Shown: positions 37,618-49,300, numbered from the stretch's first letter. The stretch is 64,000 bases of DNA from Gonatopus flavifemur (GCA_018340375.1 JAFFJZ010000003.1:10168001-10232000); one strand, 5' to 3'. Notes: generated from the sequence alone by a model not told the origin. Numbers and translations are program-made.

Positions 37618-37888
37618 CACGGAGAAAAAAGAATACTTGCTGCAGCTACTCATGTAGTCGATTTTCGACCATCTACGCCAAGTAGTTATGGCACATACCA
37701 CGTTAGTTGAGGTAACTAACAGAGTAGTCACGCTCACCAGCGTGCATATTTATTTCCATAAAATAGAGTACTTCAAGTACAAATAGTGATTGAGATTCAA
37801 CTACCAAGTAGTCGTCGTAACTACTTTTCATACATGGTTGAAAATCGACTACGTGAGTAGCTGGTGCAAATATTCCTTTTTGTCCGGG
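37618..37888. mobile_element. CACGG element with GTCGATTTTCGAC motif, copy 1
   Basis: Starts CACGGAGAAAAAAGAATA and ends TATTCCTTTTTGTCCGGG. Near each end is a GTCGATTTTCGACCATC-like word (the right-hand copy is inverted and shorter). It shares GTCGATTTTCGACCATCTAC exactly with the element at 46392, placing both in one family. TA lies on the left; the right flank has changed to AA. Confidence 0.75.
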
Positions 37889-38497
37889 AAGCGAAACAAA
37901 AATTCGAACTCTTCATCAAATCCACTCCTTGAAACCAGAAACATCTTTTAAAGAATGTACCACAAAATTTCTGGTACTGAACAGCTTCATTCAACTACTT
38001 AACATTCGATTACTAATTCGTTTCAATGAACGATTCAAACCTCAGCAACGTTATAATAAAAACGTAGAAGATAACTGGAATTCAATTCAATTACATCTTT
38101 TTCCTGTAGCTACTTCATTTTAAACTCCCTCGGAGCCCAATTTCTCGCAGATTAATATTATACGCGTGTTATCGCGAATAGTTTCCAATGTTAGAATAAA
38201 AAACAGAATATACATTCGCGAGTGTTCGAAAGAAAATTTCAAATTACGCAAGAGGAAATATTTTATATTAGCGATAAGAAAAATCGTATTTCCAGCTGTG
38301 CTCTACCACTTACCGCTGTCTCATTTTCTCAGGTAACCATAGCCATATAAGAATAAATGAGATAGCGTTTAATAAACTGTAGCGCTTGGTTGGAAAAAGT
38401 AATCTTGTAATTACGTTACAGGGAAGAGAAGACTTCGTAAATTTATGAAAGATCTGATTGTGAAAAAGAAAAGAAAAATTATTCAGTTTGCGTTCTA
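37889..38497. other. AT-rich spacer
   Basis: Nothing recognised. Confidence 0.55.
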
Positions 38498-38562
38498 ACG
38501 TCGTCGTCTTCATCGTCCTCGGCGTCGTCGGCGTCGTCGTCGTCGTTGTCGTCGTTTTCGTC
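38498..38562. repeat. (CGT)n microsatellite with interruptions
   Basis: CGT triplets broken by CTT, CAT, CCT and GGC; a Thr run on the minus strand. Confidence 0.9.
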
Positions 38563-38727
38563 TCTCGCATCTTTCGCAATAAAGAACAAATTGATATTAA
38601 TATTCAAACTTAAAATTTCAATGAAATATCTCTGGTCTCAACGTGTGATGTGTAGTTCAAGATGGATTTAATTTCGATGGGGAGTGGGGATCATTTTTAC
38701 ATCTAATATGTAGAAAAACATAGTGTA

Positions 38728-39408
38728 CACTGTAAAAAATGTGGGGAGTTTTTATCCACACTGTTGGTGAATTTCGTCCCTTTATCGTAGGGGAATTATT
38801 TTTCCATCAAAAATGAGGAATTTTTCCACTACTTTGAGGAATTATTTTGTTTCTTGGGTGTTGAATTCTCCACAAATGAGGAAAAATTTCACCAAATTAT
38901 AGTGAAAAATTCCCTACCTGTGCACGGAGAAAAATGCAGGTCGAAAATATAGTAATCTTTAATAAGAATTTGAGAATATTTCTTAAAATCTGAAAGGTTT
39001 TCTTAAATGCATAACAAAGATAAAACGGTCCACTTTTTTGTAGAATTGTACTGGAGAAACAATGAAAAATTATAGAGAAAAGTATGAAATTCTACAAAGT
39101 GAATAGCAGGATATTGAAATTTTGTTATTGTCTTTGTAAAATTTCACCCGTCATTTTTGGAAAGTTCATATGTTTCTCTATTTCTTATTAAGTATTGATA
39201 ATCCTTCATTGTCTTTTGAATACAATTGCACAAAAATGTCAACCGTTTTATCTTTATCATGCATTTAAAATATACTCTTAGCTTTTGAGAAATATTCTCC
39301 AATTTTTATTGAAGATTACTATATTTTCGCCTTGCATCTTTCTCCGTGTGGAGGAACTTTGCTGCCACCATTTTCCGAGGGAAAATTCCACAATCATTTT
39401 TCACGGTG
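38728..39408. mobile_element. TA-flanked element, split by a later insertion
   Basis: The ends CACTGTAAAAAATG and CATTTTTCACGGTG are inverted repeats flanked by TA at 38726-38727 and 39409-39410. Without the inner element at 38923-39348 and one TG it is about 253 bp. The internal sequence aligns with 14287-14480. The central part contains repeated GGAATTATTTTTCC-like words. No ORF. Confidence 0.8.
38923..39348. mobile_element. CACGG foldback element with about 125-bp arms
   Basis: CACGGAGAAAAATGCAGG at the left matches CACGGAGAAAGATGCAAGG read from the right. The arms remain alignable for about 125 bp (GCGAAAATATAGTAATCTT, GATAAAACGG, TTGTRSAATTG) and weakly beyond. It is flanked by TG on both sides, probably the 2-bp target duplication. 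It is inserted in the 38728-39408 element. The nearest relative is at 24346. Confidence 0.85.
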
Positions 39409-39428
39409 TATTATATGAATGTATTATA

Positions 39429-39470
39429 CACGGAGAAAGAAAAATATCGCTGACGCAGCAAATGTATATC
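39429..39470. mobile_element. Solitary CACGGAGAAAG end
   Basis: TA then CACGGAGAAAGAAAAATATCG has the sequence of a left terminus of the CACGG group. No matching right end was found downstream, so this is probably a truncated copy. Confidence 0.4.
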
Positions 39471-40900
39471 GAGAAAAACTCAATTTTTCATAAATAAATA
39501 ATCAAATGAGAAATAAAATCGGTATTTGTATAAATATCTCATGAAAATTCTACAACCCTCCTCTGCATCAAAGTTCAGTAATTTGAATTGTACCACACTA
39601 TCTGGATCCCACCGCATAAACCGGAGCTTAAAAAATCAAATCTAAGAAAATTATGGTGAAATTTGCACACCTCAGTATGAGCTTGATTTGCCCTAAATCA
39701 TTGAATAAATGAAAATCTCTGAGAAGTACTGTACTTCACAATCGTTAGGAATTTACACTCAATTCCAAATTGCGTGTGGAGGTTTTTTGATTGTAATGTA
39801 TTCACAAAGTAGAGGAGTGTATGAAACATTCTTCTCTTTCTCTTCTCCTGAAATATGTCGAACTACATCTCCAATCGATGTAAATTCACGATAGAATTTT
39901 GATCACAGAGATAATTTTACATCGCTTTAGGAATGAAAATAACTAAGAACAAAGGAATCGAGTATACCCTTCTCCATACGCATATAATTATAGAATCGTA
40001 TCAAAGGTCGAAGGTGTTGTCGAAGATAAGGTTACGATTTTTCAACGATCGAGAATAACCAAGTTCTTGGATGTTTATAACCCTCAAAGAGAGGGAGTTG
40101 AATACCAAGTCTTTCACCTCTCCGGCGAATATTTATTACTCTACTTATTCAAACGAGTTCCCTATGAATAAAATTCACAACATTGTGCTTTCGGTCAATA
40201 TCCATTTTAGCAACATATTATCTTGCACTATAAAAGACTATTACCCTAACAATATTTTCTCAAAATATGCGCACACTTTTGTTTCGATACTGTACTAATA
40301 ATATATTATTGATCCCATCGTCGTATAATACTTTCTAAACCGAGATCAATGTACTCGTACATATGCATATCCATGTGTATTAAATAATAACCGCTTCTCA
40401 CGATATTCCACCACAAGGCATTACAATTCGAATAATATATATTTATATCCACACATATTCTTTCAGATTTTTTCATTTACATCGCATATTGATGTATTTA
40501 TAATATTACCGTTAATTACAGAAATATTTCCAACTGTGACTCGTAATTATTATATTTTGAAATGAAAATCCAAAGATATCTTTGTTGATTCAATCCCGAC
40601 TGATTGAGATAAATGAGAGTCGGATAACAAATTTCCACGTTGTAAGGAAACTTGGATGGCGAGTAATCATTAAAAAACGCGAAGTATCGATCGGTATCGA
40701 AGAATAATAATCTCATCCAATGTAATATGAATAACAAAATATCGAAATAAATATATTCGAATGAGAAGTAGTAAATAAGGGGTCAACATCGACAACACGA
40801 ATAGTTGTGCTGCGGCGAGGAGGTTCGGACACGGAGGAGATTGCGCGAGAGGAAAGGCGCGGGAGGCCAGGAATGGCATTTTGTAAATTAAATTTTAAAT
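39471..40900. other. AT-rich spacer
   Basis: A CpG-richer patch occurs at 40805-40870 (GCGCGAGAGG and similar). No gene is supported. Confidence 0.5.
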
Positions 40901-41290
40901 ATTAAAAATAGCCGATGTCTTTCTCTCACTCGGACGAGTGTATCTTTTATCTTTCTCTCTCTCCGACGGTCTGTGCTTTTCAAGCACCATCCATCGCACA
41001 ACCACCTCACCCTCCCTATCGCATCGGTCTCCTCTCCGGTCCCCTTCTCCCGTGCTATCCGCCGCCACCGCCGCCTCCTCCTCTTCCTATACGGTCACCC
41101 TCTTCCATGCACCCCGTTACCCTTACGGCAAACCCACTTACTCATTCGTCGATAATAATTTTATTCGAGGATGAAAAATTGGAGTTTCCCGTCTCTCCCT
41201 CTCTTTTTTCCTTGTTTTTTTTTTTATACATACACATACACGGATTTTTTCTTGTCCCCCTCCTCTCCTGACTACGCACACGTCACACAT
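40901..41290. other. Pyrimidine-rich, GC-richer block
   Basis: CACTCGGACGAGTG (40929-40942) is a short palindrome. (CCG)n/(CTC)n runs at 41060-41085 create overlapping Pro/Ser-rich frames. It could be a transcribed or regulatory segment, but no signal proves it. Confidence 0.35.
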
Positions 41291-42966
41291 TGCATACATA
41301 TCCTACATCGTACAGAGAGGAATACTCGTCGTGTGCGGAGGAAAAGAGAGAGAAGAGAAAAGATAGAGCATTCCCATACATACTGCAGAGTGCTTTTGAT
41401 CGGGGACTCTGGGTACCCTGAAATGAAATATAAAAATCGCAATAAAGCTTCTCTCGCTGGCTTCACTACCTTCTCATGGCCAGAGATGTTTCGATTTCGT
41501 ATCCAGTAACCAATGCGGAATGACGCGGTTCCATTTTTATTTGGATTCAACTGTATAACGGTGTTTGATCGTTTGAAGAAACTCTATCTCAAAATCATCG
41601 ATAGCCGAAGGTTGAAAAGAAAAATATTCGTTGAAAGTTGATTGGAGAACCGACGTTGGATACGTTGGTTCTTTTTTTTCTTTCTTTTTTATTATCCTGT
41701 GTTCAACGAAATCCTGATTGTTGGTTATCAAAATTCCTTTTGACGTGAACCACGAGTCAAAAGATTATCGAGAAAAATGATGTTGAGTTATGGAAGAGGG
41801 ATAAACGATTCACATTTGATTGTTCAAAATATATCATGGAGTTTGTACAGGACTTGGCATTGAATTTCACATTCTGAAGAGAAGAAAATTGTTGTGTTGT
41901 TTATGTTTTAGACTCAATCATGAAACGATCTGTGTAATATCAATTTCGATTGTTTTCGCGATGAATCTCGCGAGGGGTGGAATAACGCTGCACTTCGTGT
42001 CAAGCGAGAGGAGCTCTTTATCGATATAACTTAGGTTTATCTGAGCAAAAAAAATTTTGAAACGAGAAATTTGAAGAATTTCTCAACTCTAAAGTACGAA
42101 AAAAAAACATATACATATATGTACATGTATACATATAGTCCTTCGTATTCCTTCCATTTTTCTTTCAGTACGATGAACTTTTTACCTTCTACCTTCGTGT
42201 AATATGTATATAGAAATATATAGATATAATATGCGTGCACACAGACATACACATTCATATATATTTAGTTTGGTAAGTAGTATACGTAGCGGCTACGTTC
42301 AGACGCAGCCAGACTGATAAATGATTCATACAATATTTCTCTCTGCCGTGGCTCGCTCGCTATCTCGCCAACGTTGAAGCTTACGAAGAAACTGGCTAGC
42401 ATTAATATATATTTTATGTTTTATATTTGTTTCAACGATGTATGTGTGCCGTCGTATACACCAGATATACACGAACGTACGTCTTCTTCGTAACCTACAC
42501 GTTTGTGTGTATCAGAGTTTTCTCGGGATAGATGACGCTGATGGCAGCGGTATTACTTTCGTCCAAGTTAAAAATATGAATATTTCTTTCATACAGAGTG
42601 CACCGGGAATACTGATATATTTGTTACAATGAATAATAAAACCGCATCAATGGTTCATAAAAAAAAAAAAAAGAAAAGAAGGAAGAGAGAAGAAGGTGGA
42701 GTACAGGAAAAAATACTTTTGCATAAATTTTTATGGGGATTTACGTCATTCTATTGGATATATAATAATTTGGAATTGTGCATCGGTCATTCCGAGAGTT
42801 ATGAACATTAAATGGAGCAGTGCCCAATATTGATGAGATCTTGGGTGGAGAGTGGAACTCAGCACGAGTTATGAGGTAGTTCATTCAGATATTATATCAT
42901 CACTGTCTAGTCATTTTACACAGTAGAGACATGGGAGTGTAACGTTTACATTTCCTAGTGATTGGC
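41291..42966. other. AT-rich spacer, no gene seen
   Basis: Contains (TA)n-rich minus-strand Tyr frames near 42037-42258 and a poly-A run at 42659-42672. Confidence 0.5.
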
Positions 42967-43413
42967 ACAGAGAAACTATTCAGTAGTTAGATAAGAAAAT
43001 ATGAACAGTTATGAGCTGGTCTTTATGATATTCAAACTTCCGGTTATTAGGACTAAAAAATATAAGTGCAACAACTGAAATTTTATTCTCAACTGTTTAT
43101 CCTTGCTCCTTATGAGGTTTTTCTTGTCATAGATGGATGGATTTATTTGGAATATCCTTGCAAAAATTTTCAAATAGTGATGGGATTCGATCCCGAGACT
43201 TCCGGATGACAAGCTTAATATGCTATCCACTGAGCCATTCTCATAAATGAATTTTTCATCATTTTTTTGTACATACATTGTGAATTTAAAGTTAATATTT
43301 TCGGTATTGAAACGAATTAACGTTAAGTTGGTAGTATAATGCGTATTCAAAAGCGTGACATGATCTCATATTTGATATGTCATTGATATTCACTGAATAG
43401 CTTCTTTGTGCTG
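42967..43413. mobile_element. Possible TIR element enclosing a tRNA-like sequence
   Basis: CACAGAGAAACTATTCAGT at the left matches the reverse complement of the right end, CACAAAGAAGCTATTCAGT (43395-43413). Weaker matching (ATATGAR) continues inward. No target duplication is obvious. The interval contains the tRNA-like segment at 43173-43246. Confidence 0.5.
43173..43246 (-). repeat. tRNA-derived (SINE-like) sequence with A and B boxes
   Basis: The minus strand reads TGGCTCAGTGG (A box, 43227-43237) and GGATCGAATCC (B box, 43183-43193, one mismatch to GGTTCGANTCC), with tRNA-like spacing of about 33 bases. Between them lies CTTGTCATCCGGAAG. The D-arm and three T-stem pairs fit, but the acceptor ends do not pair and the anticodon stem is poor. 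It is therefore a tRNA pseudogene or SINE head rather than a working tRNA. Confidence 0.65.
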
Positions 43414-43986
43414 ATCAAATAGTATAATGGTGATAGCAAAGTAACATCTTTAATTCCTACTAACTGTGCAGTCAATAGATAGTCAGTGACGAGAAATTAT
43501 TGATCAAATAAAAAGTTTGCGGTTAATTTCTCATGGACTCCTCGTGTACTTCTTTGAATTCTCAAAAAGTCTATAAAATTGACTAGAAATTCACCTATCT
43601 TACTGGCCAGATATCATAAATGCATCAATATTGGATCTCTTGTTTTTCCTTGAGGGAAAGATATTTTCAAAACCAATCCACACTTGCGATTTATTCTCCT
43701 AACTCGGAGATGAAATTTGTCAAAATAATTATCACTTCACCAACGTAGATACAGATTAGCGAGATGACTCACTAATTGAATCATAAAACTGCTGTTAAGG
43801 TATAATTTATTCGCTAAAACAACGCATTGCCCTCCCTTCTCCATGATATCAATTTTAGAAACGAAGTGTTTTGTTCCCAAAAAACACTCCCACCTGCTTC
43901 TGATTCTAAATAAATATCTAGGATTTGAGAACAGACCAACACTTACATTCTTTTGTAAATATGCAACCGAAGGAAGGAGACCAACA
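43414..43986. other. AT-rich spacer
   Basis: Nothing recognised. Confidence 0.55.
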
Positions 43987-44025
43987 TCACCATCATCATC
44001 ATATTATTATTATCATCATCATCGG
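43987..44025. repeat. (CAT)n/(ATT)n microsatellite
   Basis: CATCACCATCATCATCATATTATTATTATCATCATCATC; His/Ile runs in two short frames come from this tract. Confidence 0.9.
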
Positions 44026-44179
44026 TAGTACTCACCTGAAACAAAAAGCAAACATAAATGAAAGAAAACTCATCATCACGGTAGGAATATTTTCATTTAC
44101 ATTTATGAAATGAGGTATTTTTCAACTTTATTGCCCACACAATAATCATTATTAGTATTATTCTTTCAACGATTCAAGA

Positions 44180-44232
44180 AGGAGAAGAAGCAGCAGCAGC
44201 AGCAGTAGTAGCAGCAGAAGAAGAAGAAGGAG
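44180..44232. repeat. Compound (GAA)n/(GCA)n/(GTA)n microsatellite
   Basis: AAG, CAG and TAG triplet blocks follow one another, ending in a second (GAA)n block. Confidence 0.9.
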
Positions 44233-44587
44233 AATACGTGTGTGCGAAGTAAAAGGAAGAAACAAACAAAAAATGGAATATAATATCTATTCATACGAAA
44301 GCCGGCTGGAAAAATTCACCCGAGACCGTAAGTACGTCGTCTCATATTCATTATTATAGGTTTTGCAATTGTAAAAACAATGATGAAAGAAAGCAGCGAG
44401 AGTTACCGCTTTTGTTCGATGCCATTGGGTGGGAAACGCGTATATATACGTACATATATAAATACGCTTTATTATATACCTAACTACGACGAAGCTAATT
44501 GTTCTGACGTTAATTGAGGAGATGAAATTTCATCAGGTTCCATCGTCGCTAAAGCAGAAACAAAGAACCAACCCTCGACGATGCTGG

Positions 44588-44660
44588 CGACGACGACGAT
44601 GACGACGACGTCGACTACGACTACGACTACGACTACGACTACGACGATGACGACGTCGAT
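44588..44660. repeat. (ACG)n with (GACTAC)n hexamer block
   Basis: Flanking ACG/ATG triplets surround about five tandem GACTAC units, giving a long Val run on the minus strand. Confidence 0.9.
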
Positions 44661-44713
44661 GGGAATTCTAAATTTGTAGAAATTCAATTTCCTAGAGGTC
44701 ACCCGAAGCTACT

Positions 44714-44760
44714 CCTTCTTCTTCTTCTTCTTCTTCTTCTTCTTCTTCTTCTCTTCTTCC
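44714..44760. repeat. (TTC)n microsatellite
   Basis: About fourteen CTT units with one CT interruption. Confidence 0.95.
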
Positions 44761-46391
44761 TCCAACAACATTCATCGACGAAAACCTATTTTCTTCGACA
44801 TTCTCCCCTCTATTGTTACGCTCTTTCATTCTCTTCCGATTTCACAAAGTCATTCGGAAATAATGATCTCGAATTTAAAGTTTTTCCATGGAAAAATTCT
44901 AATTCCAATTTCATTGATTCGTACCAACCTTTTAATTGATCGCGAATAACGTCAAATGATATGTACACAATGCAGAAAGAAAACCGCGATTATATCGTCG
45001 ATAAATTCACTGTCGACACGGTATATTGTATATCGTATTGTAACGATAAAAAAAAATTCGACGATAAGCTCGCACATATAACTCCATGAATAATGCTAAT
45101 GCCGTTGCTCATTATTCACGATGGAAATCGGATTCACTTCGTTCGTCTAGTATTTGCGTTGAGCGAAAGAAAAAAGATTGTATGGGTTTTTCCCTGATTC
45201 CTCTCTCAATTTGTATTACGATTGTCAATGAATTGAAGAATCGAGTACCGTTTTCAAAAAAAAGAAAAAAAAAACAAATCAAATAATTATTTCCCTACTA
45301 GATTCCCTTCTTCCGCTCGTAATCTTGTTCTGAGAAGAGGGAACTCGTTTGTATATATATATATATATATATATGATAAATGATAAATAATGTATGGGAA
45401 ATAGGGTATGTTTTGTAGATTGAACGGGAAAGGAAAAAGAATGGGGGGGAAAAGAAATGTAACGTCATATGATATGTAATCCGATGGTACCAGAACTTCG
45501 TGACATGACTCATTATTTCAAAAGACAGTGCGCTTGTTGTAAGTTAATGTGGGTACCTTATTCTCTTACATACCATACCATTAACTCTTCAACTTGGTTC
45601 GATCATCCCGCTGCGGTCGACGATATATGAGCACTTATCGATCATACTCGTATCAGATCTATATGCTTCTTGTTTTCTTTTTTTTTGCGTTCACGACGTG
45701 AATGTATGTTTCATCAATATGAACTGTTAAATGTGGTATTTTGATTTCATTTGATATGAAATTTGATTTATTTTTCGAATTTATTGCATCCCAAACTGCA
45801 AACACATCACATGATTGTCGAAACTTCCCCCCGTTGCTGAGATTTTATAGTTTCAAAAGGGAGTGAAGACTCAAAATTCGAATCCTGGCAATTAGAATGC
45901 TCAATGAAAAGAGGTTTTTTATTTAATATGATGTTAAAAAGAAAATTTTAAGAAAAATTCAGATGTACTAGGTAAATACAAAGACGTATTTATTCAGTAT
46001 TTATATTAGGAAGCTGTGTTGAAAGCTTAATGATGTACAAGGTTAAGCGTTCTATTTTCTTCGTACGATTGAGATATCTAATGTGTATAGATTCTATATA
46101 GAGACCGTGGGAAAATTGTTTCCGAATGAATTGTATTGATTATTTCTTTCAGAAAAAAATGCAGAGACTGTGATTGATAGCGTGATCAATCATATTTGAT
46201 GCATTTGGCCCGGATGCTCATAAAAAGTTGATTGAAAAATAAGATTGTTCGATATTTTCAAAAGACAAGAGAATTTTCAGAATATCATGCGATTAAAAAT
46301 TCAATGGAAAATTAACTGTGAAGAGGATTTGATAATAAGAATTTATTCCAGAAAAGATTGAAACTTATCAAAACGATGCATAGTATTTCTA
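44761..46391. other. AT-rich spacer with a (TA)n tract
   Basis: (TA)n lies at 45352-45374. No gene is supported. Confidence 0.55.
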
Positions 46392-46610
46392 CACGGTAAA
46401 AAAGGAATAGTTGTAGCAATTATTTGAATAGTCGATTTTCGACCATCTACTTAAATAGTTGCTGCAACTACTTAGCAGTCAGGACAAGTATCACGTTATT
46501 TGCCTTAACTAACTAAAATACTTCGTAAATTGCCAGGTATTTACGTTAGTTAGTGCAACTATCGAGTGAGTTGAGGAAGTAGTTGCAGCAACTATTCCTT
46601 TTTCTCCGTA
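46392..46610. mobile_element. CACGG element with GTCGATTTTCGAC motif, copy 2
   Basis: Starts CACGGTAAAAAAGGAATAGTTG and ends CAACTATTCCTTTTTCTCCGTA. TA precedes and CA follows. It shares GTCGATTTTCGACCATCTAC with the element at 37618. Several internal GTTGCWGCAACTA-type palindromes make the whole element highly foldable. No ORF. Confidence 0.8.
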
Positions 46611-47404
46611 CACATTGATCCAAAAGGATTGTTTCCTTCAAACAAATATCCTGTTTTTCCTGTGTGCTCTCGGTTGAATGAGTTCATTCGAACGAAGATC
46701 ATTCAGATTAAATCGTAATTAGGTTCTTAAAAGGTTCCCCTGATTCCAAAAATTCTCATCAGGTCTCGATGAAGTATCAGAACAACTGGTAAATAATCTC
46801 TGGTCAGTATATACAGAGATATATTTAGAAATCATCAATTACCAAACTCAAAAAATTATCTTCACAACATTCGAGAATACTAAAATATCTTGCGAAAATA
46901 TTCACGTACAGAAGCTCAGAATTTCAATTGAGTACAAATCTCAATTTTCTATCATGCCATAAGTTTTCCCATGAGTGCAAAATGGACATGAGAAAAGTGG
47001 AAGCTTCAACTTCCTTCCCGGATACATCGAATGTGGTACCTGGCTCTTAGCCATTTCCACTTCCCAATCCCTAGCCAACGAATTAAGCTACAATATCTAT
47101 TAGATTCACTTAATCATTAATTATTATTCATGATTCAACGTTGCGCCGATTTCCGTGAAAATTTGCATGGATGAATGTTTTCTCTTGGCCCACGTTCAGA
47201 TTCTTAATACAAAATTGGAGAATTTATTCAAATATATAAAATCCGTGTATGGTTGAGAGCTTTAGCTCCACCCATTGGAATATAATGGCAAATGCAGAAT
47301 CGTACAAAATATGAAATAACGAATGAACGTAAGGAAAGAGGAGTAGGAGAAAGGTAGTAATTCGAGGGAGTGAAAAGCGATTTCCATTTCTACGGCGTAT
47401 GCAC
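46611..47404. other. AT-rich spacer
   Basis: Nothing recognised. Confidence 0.55.
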
Positions 47405-47437
47405 AACGACGACGACGACGACGACTACTACGACGAC
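47405..47437. repeat. (ACG)n microsatellite
   Basis: ACG triplets with two ACT interruptions. Confidence 0.9.
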
Positions 47438-47670
47438 TTCGATTCGGTCGCGATAATCACCGAGTAATTAACAATTCCAGTTTCAATTCGTCGTGTCGCG
47501 GAAAATAGCAAATTCGTAATATCCTACAATATTGCAGAACAGAGATGACGATGATCGTACGACGATTCGCTCGACGTGAAAAACATCTTTTTTCCTCCAA
47601 CAAACAGGAACTCCTCCGAGTGATAATCATCGTGGAAAATCATGATGATCGTTATTCCTCTGGTTTCGTC

Positions 47671-47711
47671 GTTGTCTCGTTGTCTCGTTGTCTCCTCGTC
47701 TCTTTGTCTCC
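47671..47711. repeat. (GTTGTCTC)n minisatellite
   Basis: Three good eight-base GTTGTCTC units decay into CTCGTCTC and TTTGTCTC. Confidence 0.85.
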
Positions 47712-49300
47712 ACTCTCTTGTGTTTGGTCAGATCGGTTGGACCAATTGGAATGCAGAATCATACCGGAAATACCAAAGTAATATACCAATCAGAATCTAG
47801 GAATAGTTAGGGGTAGCCCTAGATGATTAGGAATGCACGCAATAAGCTCTGATTAATGTCATTGGCGTACGTTATATATCTGTAGATATATATGTATGGA
47901 TACTATATATCAAAGTGTATATATGCGTTATATAGATATATATATATACGTGTCTCATTGCTCGTTGCAGTTGCAGTTGTCGATCTGCGTCCTTTGGATT
48001 ATATATGCCGTTTACTTGCGTCCACGTACCTTGGTCCAACACGTTTATTTATGCTTCGACTACTATATTTGTGTGCAAAGGAACAAGTACGTGTATGTCT
48101 ATATTTATATGTACATATATATATATATATGAATGTGCACGTATATAAATTTATGAACACTCACTTCAACATACCACCGGTGAACCATTGAATGGTGAAT
48201 TGAAATGAATCTATTGGAAGTTTTATCATAGACGATCGATTATCAGTTACTTCATTAACATTCGTGGTCAATGAAATTTAATTTGTCGAATCGAATGTAT
48301 ACTTCATAGGATCAATTTATTTAAATTTCAATTCATGAATCGTTGTCGTTTGTCACGATGACATAATACTCACTCATCATTAAGATTGAAAAAGAAGAAA
48401 AAGAACAGTTGAAGATTGTTTTGATATTTCTATTCCGATCGCCAGTGGTTTCTCATAGAGTTACGATATATGGTAGGTAGGTAGGTATGTATGTATGTCT
48501 CTTTCGTACACGTAATGTCTGAGAGAAGTCAACGCAGGATAAAATAGGAAGGAAGGAAGGAAGGGGTGTATGCATTTACATAAATACATATCGCGAACGC
48601 ATACAATGTTAGTGCTATGCTGTCAATTCTACCCTTGCAAACCAGGCAATTCTGAGTTATGCCAGAACACTATTCCCTATGACGTTCCTCGTTGCCCTCC
48701 TCCTCACTCCTTACATATTCACACGTACACCTATAATACATATAAACGTATATACACGCTGTTTGTAATTCTCCAGTCGGCTGCGTGTTTCGTATTTCTA
48801 TTCTCTGAATATGCGTTTATCGTAAAGATATTTATACGAACAAGTATATACAATTTGAATCTGAAAGTATACGCCGTTAGTTCGTGTATTTATTCAAATT
48901 CAGAAGTTGAGACACCTGCGTGCACGTTTCGCGGAACTCTTGATCTCTTTATCATTACATCGCTGGATACTGCTAGATATTGCAGTTGTTCCTGGTGTTG
49001 TTACCCGAACATGTACAATTGAAGGAAGATTTTTCTAACCTTTGTACGATCGTTTGAAATCCAACTCAGCTTTCTACTCTACTCATCCATTATTTATTCA
49101 GAAACAGCATGGACTGTGCTTGATCAGAAAAGATCTTTTATGAACTAAAAACAGTAGAATTTTACTTATCATTATAGAAGACGATTCACAACAATAAAGT
49201 TGAAGAATACTGAAGAATGCTGTGCTCAAATAACGTGGGAAGATTTGAATTTTTGCTGAATCAAAGGCTGTTGTTCTTTGATCCTCGGAGCACAACTTTC
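47712..49300. other. Spacer with small repeats and the longest repeat-free ORF
   Basis: (TAGG)n/(TATG)n lies at 48473-48499 and (GGAA)n at 48547-48565. The plus-strand frame 48570-49022 (150 codons, Cys-rich) lacks a signal peptide, domain or splice context that I can recognise, so it is not called a gene. Confidence 0.4.

Noticed and set aside
40915..41509. Set of overlapping Ser/Pro-rich frames (60-118 codons)
   Set aside because: Pyrimidine-rich composition removes stop codons in several frames; no domain or start context supports one of them.
42540..42553. GCTGATGGCAGCGG as a CTCF site
   Set aside because: It lacks the GGCGC core, so the match is too weak.
43173..43246. Functional tRNA gene
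   Set aside because: A and B boxes are present, but acceptor ends do not pair, the anticodon stem is poor and the T stem has only three good pairs.
44484..44702. Val-rich hydrophobic minus-strand frame that looks like a membrane segment
   Set aside because: The Val run comes entirely from the (ACG)n/(GACTAC)n repeat.
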